Source: Bacteroidota bacterium (GTDB lineage Bacteria > Bacteroidota > Bacteroidia > Chitinophagales > Chitinophagaceae). From it: a DNA stretch of 38,469 nucleotides. Below, in pieces: positions 1-8,231 of this stretch (positions are counted from its first letter, which is position 1; every line of letters begins with the position of its first letter). Below the pieces are notes generated by a model, which was given only the letters and a program-made list of their open reading frames with translations, did no database searches and had not been told where the DNA came from. The position numbers and the translations under genes were made by a program. The DNA lies in assembly GCA_013286835.1 (NCBI GenBank), contig JABDEZ010000011.1, positions 4,573 to 43,041 on the forward strand, read 5' to 3'.

Positions 1-1410
1 GTTTGCCTTGGTTGTACCATCTCCATCGGTAACACGCAGTATGTAGTGGCCAGCTGCAAGGTCGCTCAGCATGTACTCGCCAGTTGTACCTGTGGCTTCA
101 TATACTGCGCTTACGCTACGGCCTGCCATATCATATACAACCAACTTGTCTCCAGCCTTTAAGCCATTCACACTTACTTTGCTCGTAAACGGATTGGGAT
201 AAACACTGATACCATTGTTATTAGCTACATTGCCTACTCCTTCGTTATACGGCGTAAAGTCTATCTCCAGCGGGGTTGCCGTTGTTACTGCGTTGTAGCA
301 GGTACCGTTATATGGTGTAACAGGTACTATGCGGGCTGATATATAATCTATAGTTGGACGCGGGCTCTTTTTAAAGTTAATGTAGTTGACATTATGTGTA
401 GTGTCTATATAGGTGCTGGCATTTGCCCAATATATAGTGTAGTTACCGCCGCCATAGTTGCTGATGTTGGCTGTTACCGTTACTACCTGGTCGTCTATTG
501 CTGTCTTCGGGGCGCTCAGCTGGATGGTTGGCGTAACTCCATACTGGGTGGTGGCTACTACCGGCTGGCTGGTTACGTTGGTGGTATTGTAGCAACCGTT
601 AGCTGGTGTGTTCACTACTTCTGTTACCAGGTCGCCATTGTTGGGTGCATATGAATACGTGCTGGCTGTAGCACCGGCTACCGGTTGGCTGTTCACATAC
701 CATTGGTACGATCCCCCATATACATTACCATAACCCGTATAGTCAACTATTACGCCTGAGCAACCATTGTTGCTGCTGGCTGCTACTGAATCGTATGGCG
801 TGAAATTGCTGCCTACGACCGGGCTTACCTGGTTGCTCACTGCTACCGGTACCGTATAGCACGCTATAGCTGCATTGTTGGGCGTTGTTACTACTGCATA
901 TACCTGGTCGCCCGGGTTAGGTACAAAGCCATATTGACTTGCTGTAGATACAGGGTTTACCGCACTTGGGTATTTATACCATGCATATGTTGGGCTTTGC
1001 ACATTGGTTACTACTGTATAGGTAGCATTGGTGTACTGGCAGGCAGGGTTAGGACCTGTTATATTGGCCACCGGGGTTACCGCTGGTGAGGTGTTGATGC
1101 TTAGTGTGGCCGGGTTGCTGTAACCCGTACCGCAGGTACTGGTCATATAGGCACGGTACTGATAACCGTTCTGCGCTGCGGTGGCACCGCTTATGGTAAG
1201 AACAGACTGGTTAACGCCTGTGTACAAGCTGTTGCTGCTCAGGTTGACCCAGCTATTGCCATTGTTTACCTGCCACTGGTACGTGGTGGCCTGCCCACTG
1301 GCTATTGAGGTAAATGTTGTATTGGTGCCAGGGCATACCAGCTTGTTTACAGGATCTATATACGCACTACCATTGATCTGGGTATCCGGTATGTACGTAA
1401 CATAACTGTT
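1..1410. repeat. Long direct repeat, copy A (3' half of twin gene)
   Basis: Positions 1-1245 are identical by eye to 2679-3923 (constant offset 2678). From 1246 to about 1410 there are scattered single-base differences, and similarity is lost beyond about 1410. The repeat covers the C-terminal ~415 codons before the last few. It probably extends left of the window. Confidence 0.93.
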
Positions 1411-2325
1411 CTGAACGGGAGTTAGATAATACATAATATCGCCAAAGCCTTCGGTATAAGGTGCTATATAAACGGGAGGTGCTGTAGTAGCAATAGGAGG
1501 TGTTGAGAACAAACCATTATCAGCCCCTCCTAAGATAGTCACTTGCGATGAAGACAGCGGCATAGAAGAGCTAGCAGAATAATAATAGAGATACGTGTTG
1601 CCGCCTATAGCTGTGCTGACAGCAAACGTCTTATTGTTTGACGGATCGATAACAACAGGGGAAGGTAAATTTACAAACGACCAGTTTTGATATGACGCTG
1701 AAGAAAGCGGTTGATTAGCAATGACTTTGCCACTTAAACTAGCATCGTAGGAAGAAAGCTGCAAAAGCAGATTTGCTCCTCCGTTAAATTGATAGGTACC
1801 TAATGCTGTAACTATTAATTGTTGGTTAGGTTTGAAGTAAACTCCTGTTTGCTCAGTATCTGTTGTTGGGATAGAAAAATAATAGGTATAAGATCCTATA
1901 CTACTCATGGCTTGTCCATTAAACATGGTATATGGACCATCTAACGCTCCGTAGCCTGAAGCTGCTGTTGTATCAGGATTACCGTAGAACATGTAAATGG
2001 TACGTGTGCTGTTTGGTTTCAGGCTATCTATGCGAACGTATATCAACGTTGTAGCAGTATTAATGCCGGAGTCTATAAAATAACTGAACATTTTGAGGCC
2101 ATTGCAAGGTGTACCGAACCGAATGTCCTGGCCACTGTCCTGCATTTTATGGGCACTGATGAGTGCCTGTGTATTTACAGTTACCGCCATGGTGTAATTA
2201 AGAATGAGCTGGGGACTACTATTGGTTACGGCAAATGGCTTTTCGTACAGCCAGCCTGCAGGTTGTGCATAGGTTATGGCGCTGAGGCACACCATGATAA
2301 AGGAAAAAAGTAAGTTTTTTTTCAT
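1..2325 (-). CDS. T9SS-sorted surface protein, DUF2341-like plus Ig-like domains (twin copy A, partial at left edge)
   Basis: This gene is absent from the ORF track because its stop lies left of the window. I read it from the ATG at 2325: signal peptide MKKNLLFSFIMVCLSAITYA, then QPAGWLYEKPFAV, which opens a DUF2341-like domain (about residues 20-130, with motifs DIRFGTPCNG and YMFYGNPDTTA). A variable middle follows, then Ig-like segments around VCPGTNTTF and YQWQVNN, and a T9SS type A sorting domain (ISVYPNPF). By alignment with copy B only the last 6-7 codons plus the stop are missing, giving an inferred 781 aa. It should cross the inner membrane by Sec, pass T9SS and end attached to the cell surface or released. 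Its role is unknown; adhesion or glycan binding is a guess from the Ig-like folds. The 3' half is identical in DNA to copy B while the middle differs. Confidence 0.85.
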   Translation of the reverse strand, partial: MKKNLLFSFIMVCLSAITYAQPAGWLYEKPFAVTNSSPQLILNYTMAVTVNTQALISAHKMQDSGQDIRFGTPCNGLKMFSYFIDSGINTATTLIYVRIDSLKPNSTRTIYMFYGNPDTTAASGYGALDGPYTMFNGQAMSSIGSYTYYFSIPTTDTEQTGVYFKPNQQLIVTALGTYQFNGGANLLLQLSSYDASLSGKVIANQPLSSASYQNWSFVNLPSPVVIDPSNNKTFAVSTAIGGNTYLYYYSASSSMPLSSSQVTILGGADNGLFSTPPIATTAPPVYIAPYTEGFGDIMYYLTPVQNSYVTYIPDTQINGSAYIDPVNKLVCPGTNTTFTSIASGQATTYQWQVNNGNSWVNLSSNSLYTGVNQSVLTISGATAAQNGYQYRAYMTSTCGTGYSNPATLSINTSPAVTPVANITGPNPACQYTNATYTVVTNVQSPTYAWYKYPSAVNPVSTASQYGFVPNPGDQVYAVVTTPNNAAIACYTVPVAVSNQVSPVVGSNFTPYDSVAASSNNGCSGVIVDYTGYGNVYGGSYQWYVNSQPVAGATASTYSYAPNNGDLVTEVVNTPANGCYNTTNVTSQPVVATTQYGVTPTIQLSAPKTAIDDQVVTVTANISNYGGGNYTIYWANASTYIDTTHNVNYINFKKSPRPTIDYISARIVPVTPYNGTCYNAVTTATPLEIDFTPYNEGVGNVANNNGISVYPNPFTSKVSVNGLKAGDKLVVYDMAGRSVSAVYEATGTTGEYMLSDLAAGHYILRVTDGDGTTKAN

Positions 2326-2657
2326 ACCCGGGATTGTTTTCTGCTTATAAAAATGCCACAGCAGCCGCTATGCGGTTACTGTAAAACGAAATGTACAGAT
2401 TTTTTTTAAAACTATTAACTTTTTTTTGACAACAGTATGATTTTTGCTATTTGTACAATACTGTGTATGAGGAAAAATCTGTTTTATATTCAGCTACTTA
2501 TATATAAATGCTTTTCAGTGTCTTTTCTGTAGTGTTGCCGAGCCTGGAAATTAAGACCGGTCTGACATTTCATTAATAAAACAATCCCGCAGGGTGTGCG
2601 GGACTGTTGGTTAGTTATGTATAGTATGAAGTGGGGTAGCCCCGCTTCGATCGTTTC
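2326..2657. other. Intergenic spacer between the twin genes
   Basis: This 332-bp AT-rich spacer has no credible ORF. It contains the terminator of copy B at 2574-2607 and must hold any separate promoter of copy A. The best minus-strand -7 candidate I see is TACATTTC near 2390 (one mismatch to TAnnTTTG) with no clear -33 TTG. A GACCGGTC palindrome lies near 2556. Nothing else stands out. Confidence 0.5.
2574..2607 (-). terminator. Intrinsic terminator after twin copy B
   Basis: Read on the minus strand, ACAGTCCCGC pairs with GCGGGATTGT (10 bp with one G-U pair) around a 7-nt loop and is followed by TTTTATT. It lies 50 bp past the stop of the gene at 2658, so copies A and B are probably separate transcription units unless readthrough occurs. 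Confidence 0.85.
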
Positions 2658-5000
2658 TTAGAGTTTGCTTACCGGCAGGTTTGCCTTGGTTGTACCATCT
2701 CCATCGGTAACACGCAGTATGTAGTGGCCAGCTGCAAGGTCGCTCAGCATGTACTCGCCAGTTGTACCTGTGGCTTCATATACTGCGCTTACGCTACGGC
2801 CTGCCATATCATATACAACCAACTTGTCTCCAGCCTTTAAGCCATTCACACTTACTTTGCTCGTAAACGGATTGGGATAAACACTGATACCATTGTTATT
2901 AGCTACATTGCCTACTCCTTCGTTATACGGCGTAAAGTCTATCTCCAGCGGGGTTGCCGTTGTTACTGCGTTGTAGCAGGTACCGTTATATGGTGTAACA
3001 GGTACTATGCGGGCTGATATATAATCTATAGTTGGACGCGGGCTCTTTTTAAAGTTAATGTAGTTGACATTATGTGTAGTGTCTATATAGGTGCTGGCAT
3101 TTGCCCAATATATAGTGTAGTTACCGCCGCCATAGTTGCTGATGTTGGCTGTTACCGTTACTACCTGGTCGTCTATTGCTGTCTTCGGGGCGCTCAGCTG
3201 GATGGTTGGCGTAACTCCATACTGGGTGGTGGCTACTACCGGCTGGCTGGTTACGTTGGTGGTATTGTAGCAACCGTTAGCTGGTGTGTTCACTACTTCT
3301 GTTACCAGGTCGCCATTGTTGGGTGCATATGAATACGTGCTGGCTGTAGCACCGGCTACCGGTTGGCTGTTCACATACCATTGGTACGATCCCCCATATA
3401 CATTACCATAACCCGTATAGTCAACTATTACGCCTGAGCAACCATTGTTGCTGCTGGCTGCTACTGAATCGTATGGCGTGAAATTGCTGCCTACGACCGG
3501 GCTTACCTGGTTGCTCACTGCTACCGGTACCGTATAGCACGCTATAGCTGCATTGTTGGGCGTTGTTACTACTGCATATACCTGGTCGCCCGGGTTAGGT
3601 ACAAAGCCATATTGACTTGCTGTAGATACAGGGTTTACCGCACTTGGGTATTTATACCATGCATATGTTGGGCTTTGCACATTGGTTACTACTGTATAGG
3701 TAGCATTGGTGTACTGGCAGGCAGGGTTAGGACCTGTTATATTGGCCACCGGGGTTACCGCTGGTGAGGTGTTGATGCTTAGTGTGGCCGGGTTGCTGTA
3801 ACCCGTACCGCAGGTACTGGTCATATAGGCACGGTACTGATAACCGTTCTGCGCTGCGGTGGCACCGCTTATGGTAAGAACAGACTGGTTAACGCCTGTG
3901 TACAAGCTGTTGCTGCTCAGGTTTACCCAGCTGTTGCCGTTGTTTACCTGCCACTGGTACGTGGTGGCCTGACCGCTGGCTATTGAGGTAAATGTTGTAT
4001 TGGTGCCAGGGCATACCAGTTTGTTTACAGGATCTATATACGCACTGCCGTTGATCTGTGTATCCGGTATGTACGTAACATAACTGTTAGGAACGGGTTG
4101 CAGGTAGTATTTAATATCTGTATAGCCTGCTATAGAAGATGATGGATTTGCAAATGGAGCTGTTACTGCTGTAGGCGTAATAAAAAAAGAGTTATTTACA
4201 TATCCCAACACGGAAACTTGCGATGATGTTGGCGGAATAGAAGTAGTTCCTCCATAATAATCGTTGAAGTCATCATCTAACGCGATAGATACACCATATG
4301 TTGAATCCGGATTGAGGAGAATAGGCTTGGCCAGATCAACAAATGTCCAGGTGGTTGAACCAAAAGTCCCCATTGCTTTGTTCGCAACCACAGCTCCACT
4401 TAAAGTTATAGGGTCATACTGTGACAACTGCATTATAGTTTGAGTAAATATTCCGAATGGTGAAAAAGCACCTAATGCAGTAACTAACAATTTCTTATTT
4501 GGCTGAAAATAAACACCTGTTTGCGTTGTATCGGTATGTGCACCACAACAAGTATTGTTTATAAAGGTGGAGTATGAACTATAATCCTGACCATTAAACA
4601 TTGTATATGGCCCATCTAGCGCGCTATAATTAGATGCCGCAGTAGTATCAGGGTTACCATAGAACATATAGATAGTGCGTGTGCTGTTTGGTTTTAAACT
4701 ATCAATAGTTACATAAATCAAAGTTGTTGCAGTGTTAATGCCGGAGTCAATAAAATAATTGAACATCCTGGTACCATCACATGGCGTACCAAAACGAATA
4801 TCCTGGCCACTGTCCTGCATTTTATGGGCACTGATGAGCGCTTGTGTATTTACAGTTACCGCCATGGTGTAATTAAGAATGAGCTGAGGGCTGCTGTTGG
4901 TTACCGCAAATGGCTTTTCGTACAGCCAACCAGCCGGCTGGGCATGTGCTGCGCCCAAGGAAAAAACAATAACCAATAGCGATAGTAATACTTTTTTCAT
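2658..5000 (-). CDS. T9SS-sorted surface protein, DUF2341-like plus Ig-like domains (twin copy B)
   Basis: A 780-aa protein with Sec signal MKKVLLSLLVIVFSLGAAHA. Residues about 21-130 match the DUF2341 pattern (GWLYEKPFAV, DIRFGTPCDG, YMFYGNPDTT). Residues about 130-310 are a copy-specific beta-rich segment (TGVYFQPNKKLLVTALG). Residues about 325-680 carry Ig/PKD-like repeats with regularly placed Cys (VCPGTNTTF, CQYTNATYTV, GCSGVIVDY). The last ~75 residues form a T9SS type A sorting domain beginning ISVYPNPF with the usual GxYxL and GHYILRV strands. The protein is expected at the cell surface. Its ligand is unknown. It is transcribed away from the proposed origin and ends in its own terminator. 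The last ~415 codons before the final few are nucleotide-identical to copy A. Confidence 0.92.
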   Translation of the reverse strand: MKKVLLSLLVIVFSLGAAHAQPAGWLYEKPFAVTNSSPQLILNYTMAVTVNTQALISAHKMQDSGQDIRFGTPCDGTRMFNYFIDSGINTATTLIYVTIDSLKPNSTRTIYMFYGNPDTTAASNYSALDGPYTMFNGQDYSSYSTFINNTCCGAHTDTTQTGVYFQPNKKLLVTALGAFSPFGIFTQTIMQLSQYDPITLSGAVVANKAMGTFGSTTWTFVDLAKPILLNPDSTYGVSIALDDDFNDYYGGTTSIPPTSSQVSVLGYVNNSFFITPTAVTAPFANPSSSIAGYTDIKYYLQPVPNSYVTYIPDTQINGSAYIDPVNKLVCPGTNTTFTSIASGQATTYQWQVNNGNSWVNLSSNSLYTGVNQSVLTISGATAAQNGYQYRAYMTSTCGTGYSNPATLSINTSPAVTPVANITGPNPACQYTNATYTVVTNVQSPTYAWYKYPSAVNPVSTASQYGFVPNPGDQVYAVVTTPNNAAIACYTVPVAVSNQVSPVVGSNFTPYDSVAASSNNGCSGVIVDYTGYGNVYGGSYQWYVNSQPVAGATASTYSYAPNNGDLVTEVVNTPANGCYNTTNVTSQPVVATTQYGVTPTIQLSAPKTAIDDQVVTVTANISNYGGGNYTIYWANASTYIDTTHNVNYINFKKSPRPTIDYISARIVPVTPYNGTCYNAVTTATPLEIDFTPYNEGVGNVANNNGISVYPNPFTSKVSVNGLKAGDKLVVYDMAGRSVSAVYEATGTTGEYMLSDLAAGHYILRVTDGDGTTKANLPVSKL
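2679..4088. repeat. Long direct repeat, copy B
   Basis: This is the partner of 1-1410. The first 1245 bp (2679-3923) are identical to 1-1245; the first mismatch is at 3924 (T here, G at 1246). Similarity fades after about 4088 and returns over the N-terminal coding part (about 4700-4960 against 2020-2280). Confidence 0.93.
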
Positions 5001-5063
5001 AGAGTCATTATTTGTAACGATAGAGAACTTAGTTTACAAGACGTACTAAAATTAAAATACGTT

Positions 5064-5126
5064 TGTGTATAAGTGGAAAATTACGACTGTTTGCTTTTAT
5101 TAACAAAATATTCTTGTTTATCCACA
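5064..5126. other. Pair of perfect DnaA boxes in the copy B / apaG spacer
   Basis: TGTGTATAA at 5064-5072 (reverse complement TTATACACA) and TTATCCACA at 5118-5126 are both perfect 9-mers of the bacterial DnaA box, in opposite orientation. They sit in a gene-free AT-rich 231-bp spacer (5001-5231). They could be an auxiliary DnaA-binding site of the origin region or a DnaA-controlled promoter for the gene ending at 2658. Confidence 0.6.
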
Positions 5127-5171
5127 AAGTAGTGGGAGCATTAGAAATAATAGACGGAAAGCTTTATAAAC

Positions 5172-5214
5172 AAATAAAGTGTGAAGGCGGGCTAGCACCA
5201 ATCACACTTTATTT
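5172..5214 (-). terminator. Terminator-like hairpin after apaG
   Basis: AAATAAAGTGTGA (5172-5184) pairs perfectly with TCACACTTTATTT (5202-5214) around a 17-nt loop, 18 bp past the apaG stop. Its stem ends in a short T-rich tail on the minus strand. The stem is A/T-rich at the base and the loop is long, so efficiency is uncertain. Confidence 0.6.
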
Positions 5215-5231
5215 ATTTAAAACATGAGTGA

Positions 5232-5618
5232 TTAATTCATTTTAAATGGTGCTATTAGTTGGAATTCCGGTATGCCCACTATTAACAGCTTTTTATTGTA
5301 CAGATTCTCCATTTTATAGGTGCCATACATTTTGCCCATTTCGCTGCGCAGGTTTACTGCCGATACGTACTGGTAGCTTTCACCGGGATCTATTACCGGT
5401 TGCTGGCCTATTACACCCTCACCTTCCACCTCGCGATGAGAGCCATTGCTGTCTGTGATATACCAATGTCGGCTGAGTAACTTTACAGGCATTGTGCCCA
5501 GATTCTCTATTGTAATGCGGTAAGCAAAAAGATATTCTGAGCTGAGCGGGTTGCTTTGGGCCGGCTGGTAGTAGGTTTCTACCGTTATGCTTACCCCTTC
5601 GGTTACCTGTTGCACCAT
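5232..5618 (-). CDS. apaG: ApaG domain protein
   Basis: At 128 aa this matches the whole ApaG family (normally ~125 aa), a single fibronectin-III-like beta sandwich. The signature is clear: RHWYITDSNG followed by EVEGEGVIGQQPVIDPGESYQY and then GKMYGTYKM. Family knowledge links ApaG to Co2+/Mg2+ resistance phenotypes in Salmonella, and the same fold occurs in eukaryotic F-box proteins; the biochemical activity is unsettled. It lies 55 bp after recX on the same strand, so recX-apaG may be co-transcribed and end at the hairpin at 5172-5214. The only -7 candidate just upstream is TATATTTA (one mismatch). Confidence 0.93.
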   Translation of the reverse strand: MVQQVTEGVSITVETYYQPAQSNPLSSEYLFAYRITIENLGTMPVKLLSRHWYITDSNGSHREVEGEGVIGQQPVIDPGESYQYVSAVNLRSEMGKMYGTYKMENLYNKKLLIVGIPEFQLIAPFKMN

Positions 5619-5673
5619 ATGTAATGCTGTTAGTATTGTAAATATACTAAATAAACAAACGAACTTCCAGCAT

Positions 5674-6126
5674 TCACGTATTTATCAATTTGTTAACCAG
5701 GTCCATTACTACATCTCGCTCATAACCTTTCTGCAGCAGGTAGGTATATAGTTTGGCTTTTTTTGCTGTTTTGCTGTTTACCTTCTTTAAACTCAGTGTT
5801 TTAGCAACAGCGAGTTTTTGCATCGTGGCAATGTAGGCATCATCATCTATTTCTTTCAGGGCCTTCTTAATGCAGTAAGGTGAAATACCATGAGATTTTA
5901 ACTGGTTTATGATCTTTACCTTACCCCATTGCAGCATCCTGAATTTGCCCCGTGCAAATGCTTTGGCATATCGTTCTTCATTGAGCAATCCAACTTCTAT
6001 AAGGGTAGCAATGTGTTGTTCCACTTCCGGGGTAGTACATCCCAGCTCGTAAAGTTTATTGCGTACATCTTTATGGCAACGTTCGCTATAGTTGCAGTAG
6101 TGATGAATTGCTGCTTGTATTTCCAT
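5674..6126 (-). CDS. recX: Regulatory protein RecX
   Basis: A 150-aa all-helical protein of three tandem three-helix repeats, the usual RecX size. The N-terminus YCNYSERCHKDVRNKLYELG is the family hallmark, and the second repeat shows LNEERYAKAFARGKFR and WGKVKIINQLKSHGIS. RecX binds the RecA filament and inhibits recombinase and co-protease activity in the cytoplasm. recA is not in the window. It lies 90 bp downstream of mnmG and 55 bp upstream of apaG on the same strand. A weak promoter (TTTG-N20-TATATTAA) may precede it. Confidence 0.9.
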   Translation of the reverse strand: MEIQAAIHHYCNYSERCHKDVRNKLYELGCTTPEVEQHIATLIEVGLLNEERYAKAFARGKFRMLQWGKVKIINQLKSHGISPYCIKKALKEIDDDAYIATMQKLAVAKTLSLKKVNSKTAKKAKLYTYLLQKGYERDVVMDLVNKLINT

Positions 6127-6216
6127 ACAGGGTTAATATACTCTAATCAGGTTTATACTACAAATTGCGTGTAAACTTGTTAATTGACCAGTCAAACATA
6201 TAATTTGCAAAAATCC

Positions 6217-8085
6217 CTACCTACCCATGTACACCATAAGTATTTGCACATCGCTGGGGTTTACCCCACTTATGCGACTTGCCTGGCCTAAGGTACGTGG
6301 TTTTATCTTTGCCAGCTTCTGTCGCGCTTCGGTAGATATGGCGTGCAACTTTTCATAATTGAAGGTTTCCGGTATCATAAGGCTTTCCAACCCTTCCATC
6401 TTTTTCACCAATTCCTTTTCTTTTTCAATATACACATCATACTTCACCTGTATCTCGGCCTGCTCTACCACCAACATATCCGGTTCATCCATTTCAGCAG
6501 CAAGTGTCGGTATGGCGGCGGCCATCTCCTTAATACCTATGCCTGGCCGCAGTAACAATTTTATTGCCCTGGTGCGCTCTACCAGTGCCGATGAATTGTT
6601 TTCCTGCAAAAACCCGTTGGCTTGTGCAGGCTCCACAGAGAAAGAAGCGAGTTTATTTTTCAGGTTTTCAACCTTTCCGCGTTTGGCTTGCATCAATGCC
6701 AGTCTTTCATCGCTGGCAAGCCCAATGCTGTGGCCCAGTTCTGTAAGGCGCAGGTCTGCATTATCTTGCCTGAGCAATGTTCTGAACTCAGCACGAGAGG
6801 TGAACATACGGTATGGTTCGTCTGTGCCTTTATTTATAAGGTCGTCTATGAGTACTCCTATGTAAGCTTCATTTCTGCCCAGGCTTACGGGTTCCAGTTC
6901 TTTAGCTTTGCGATGCGCGTTTATACCGGCCATTAGCCCCTGGCAAGCAGCTTCTTCATAACCTGTTGTGCCATTTATTTGTCCGGCAAAGAAAAGGTTA
7001 TTCACCAATTTGGTTTCAAGCGTATAGGTAAGCTGTGTTGGTGGAAAGTAATCGTATTCAATAGCATAACCGGGACGGAAGAACTTACATTTTTCAAAAC
7101 CGGGTACACTGCTTAATGCTTTGTATTGTACCTCTTCGGGCAACGACGTGCTGAAACCGTTTACGTATATCTCCACTGTATTCCAACCTTCAGGCTCTAC
7201 AAATAGCTGGTGACGGTCTTTCTCTGCAAAACGGGTAACCTTATCTTCTATGCTGGGGCAATACCGGGGACCACTTCCTTTGATCCTGCCCTGGTACATG
7301 GGCGATTTCTCAAACCCTGTCTTTAGTATATCGTGTACTTCCTGGCTGGTATAGGTTATCCAGCAGCAGCGTTGTTGTTTAGGTTGTATTCGTTGTATAG
7401 GCAGGTAAGAAAAGCCTACTATCTCTTCATCACCATCCTGTACTTCCATTTTGGTATAATCGAGACTCCGGCCATCTATACGCGGGGGCGTGCCTGTTTT
7501 GAGGCGGGCGCTATCAAAACCCAGACTAACCAGTTGTTCGGTAATACCAGTTGCCCCTTTCTCCCCCATTCTGCCACCTCCAAATTGCTTTTCGCCAATG
7601 TGTATTACCCCGTTTAGAAACGTACCATTGGTAAGCACCACCGATTTAGCGTATATACTATGCCCCATTCCTGTTACTACACCTTCAATTGTTCCACGTG
7701 AAACAATTAGTCCGTTAACGGTATCTTGCCAGAAATCTATGTTAGGTGTCTGTTCCAGCATTTCCCTCCAGGTGTTAGCAAACAGCACACGATCGTTTTG
7801 GGTACGAGGGCTCCACATTCCAGGACCCTTACTCTTGTTCAGCATCCTGAACTGTATCATGCTCTTATCGCTCACTATACCACTATAACCCCCAAGCGCA
7901 TCTATTTCTCTTACAATCTGACCTTTAGCTATACCACCCATTGCTGGGTTGCAACTCATTTGTGCAATGGTCTGCATATTCATAGTTACGAGCAGTACCT
8001 TACTGCCCATGTTTGCAGCAGCAGCAGCAGCTTCGCAGCCAGCATGGCCAGCGCCAACTACAATTACATCGTACTTTAAAAACAT
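6217..8085 (-). CDS. mnmG: tRNA uridine-5-carboxymethylaminomethyl synthase, large subunit (MnmG/GidA)
   Basis: At 622 aa it has the full length of MnmG. The FAD Rossmann motif GAGHAGCEAA is at residues 11-20, followed by MSCNPAMGGIAKGQIVREIDALGG and the family block FFAGQINGTTGYEEAACQGLMAGINA; the C-terminal helical tRNA/MnmE-binding domain ends in SGVNPSDVQILMVYMGR. With MnmE it installs the cmnm5 group on U34 of certain tRNAs using FAD and methylene-THF. mnmE is not nearby. A perfect parS site is embedded in its coding sequence at codons ~127-132. The promoter's -7 box TACCTTTG ends only 5 nt before the ATG. In many bacteria gidA is close to oriC and parAB, which fits the DnaA boxes and parS found here. 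Confidence 0.97.
   Translation of the reverse strand: MFLKYDVIVVGAGHAGCEAAAAAANMGSKVLLVTMNMQTIAQMSCNPAMGGIAKGQIVREIDALGGYSGIVSDKSMIQFRMLNKSKGPGMWSPRTQNDRVLFANTWREMLEQTPNIDFWQDTVNGLIVSRGTIEGVVTGMGHSIYAKSVVLTNGTFLNGVIHIGEKQFGGGRMGEKGATGITEQLVSLGFDSARLKTGTPPRIDGRSLDYTKMEVQDGDEEIVGFSYLPIQRIQPKQQRCCWITYTSQEVHDILKTGFEKSPMYQGRIKGSGPRYCPSIEDKVTRFAEKDRHQLFVEPEGWNTVEIYVNGFSTSLPEEVQYKALSSVPGFEKCKFFRPGYAIEYDYFPPTQLTYTLETKLVNNLFFAGQINGTTGYEEAACQGLMAGINAHRKAKELEPVSLGRNEAYIGVLIDDLINKGTDEPYRMFTSRAEFRTLLRQDNADLRLTELGHSIGLASDERLALMQAKRGKVENLKNKLASFSVEPAQANGFLQENNSSALVERTRAIKLLLRPGIGIKEMAAAIPTLAAEMDEPDMLVVEQAEIQVKYDVYIEKEKELVKKMEGLESLMIPETFNYEKLHAISTEARQKLAKIKPRTLGQASRISGVNPSDVQILMVYMGR
7690..7705. other. parS: parS centromere site, inside mnmG
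   Basis: TGTTCCACGTGAAACA is an exact match to the canonical 16-bp ParB-binding parS sequence known from Bacillus subtilis and conserved across bacterial phyla. It is read through by mnmG (codons for IVSRGTI). A second exact copy lies 1.1 kb away at 8838. Confidence 0.9.
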
Positions 8086-8090
8086 AACGG

Positions 8091-8098
8091 CAAAGGTA
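8091..8098 (-). promoter_or_regulatory. mnmG promoter -7 element, very close to the ATG
   Basis: On the minus strand TACCTTTG is a perfect Bacteroidota TAnnTTTG box, followed by CCGTT and then the mnmG ATG. A possible -33 TTG lies 22 nt upstream. Transcription would begin at or within a few bases of the start codon. Confidence 0.65.
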
Positions 8099-8231
8099 GG
8101 ATGAAATAGTGATTAACCATCAATACCCCTATATAAACGCAATACACCACAACAGAGAGGAAGAAAGTGAAATTATATTGTACCTTAGCAATAATTTAAA
8201 CAATTTTACGTTAAAATAAAAAGACATTTTT

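Noticed and set aside
394-3332. Identical 86-aa plus-strand ORFs at 394-654 and 3072-3332
   Set aside because: They are antisense shadows of the twin T9SS genes and are identical only because the underlying genes are identical there.
6359-6865. 168-aa plus-strand ORF, and several others over mnmG
   Set aside because: They lie antisense inside mnmG, whose protein is conserved end to end; their composition is Ser/Phe-rich and shows no domain.
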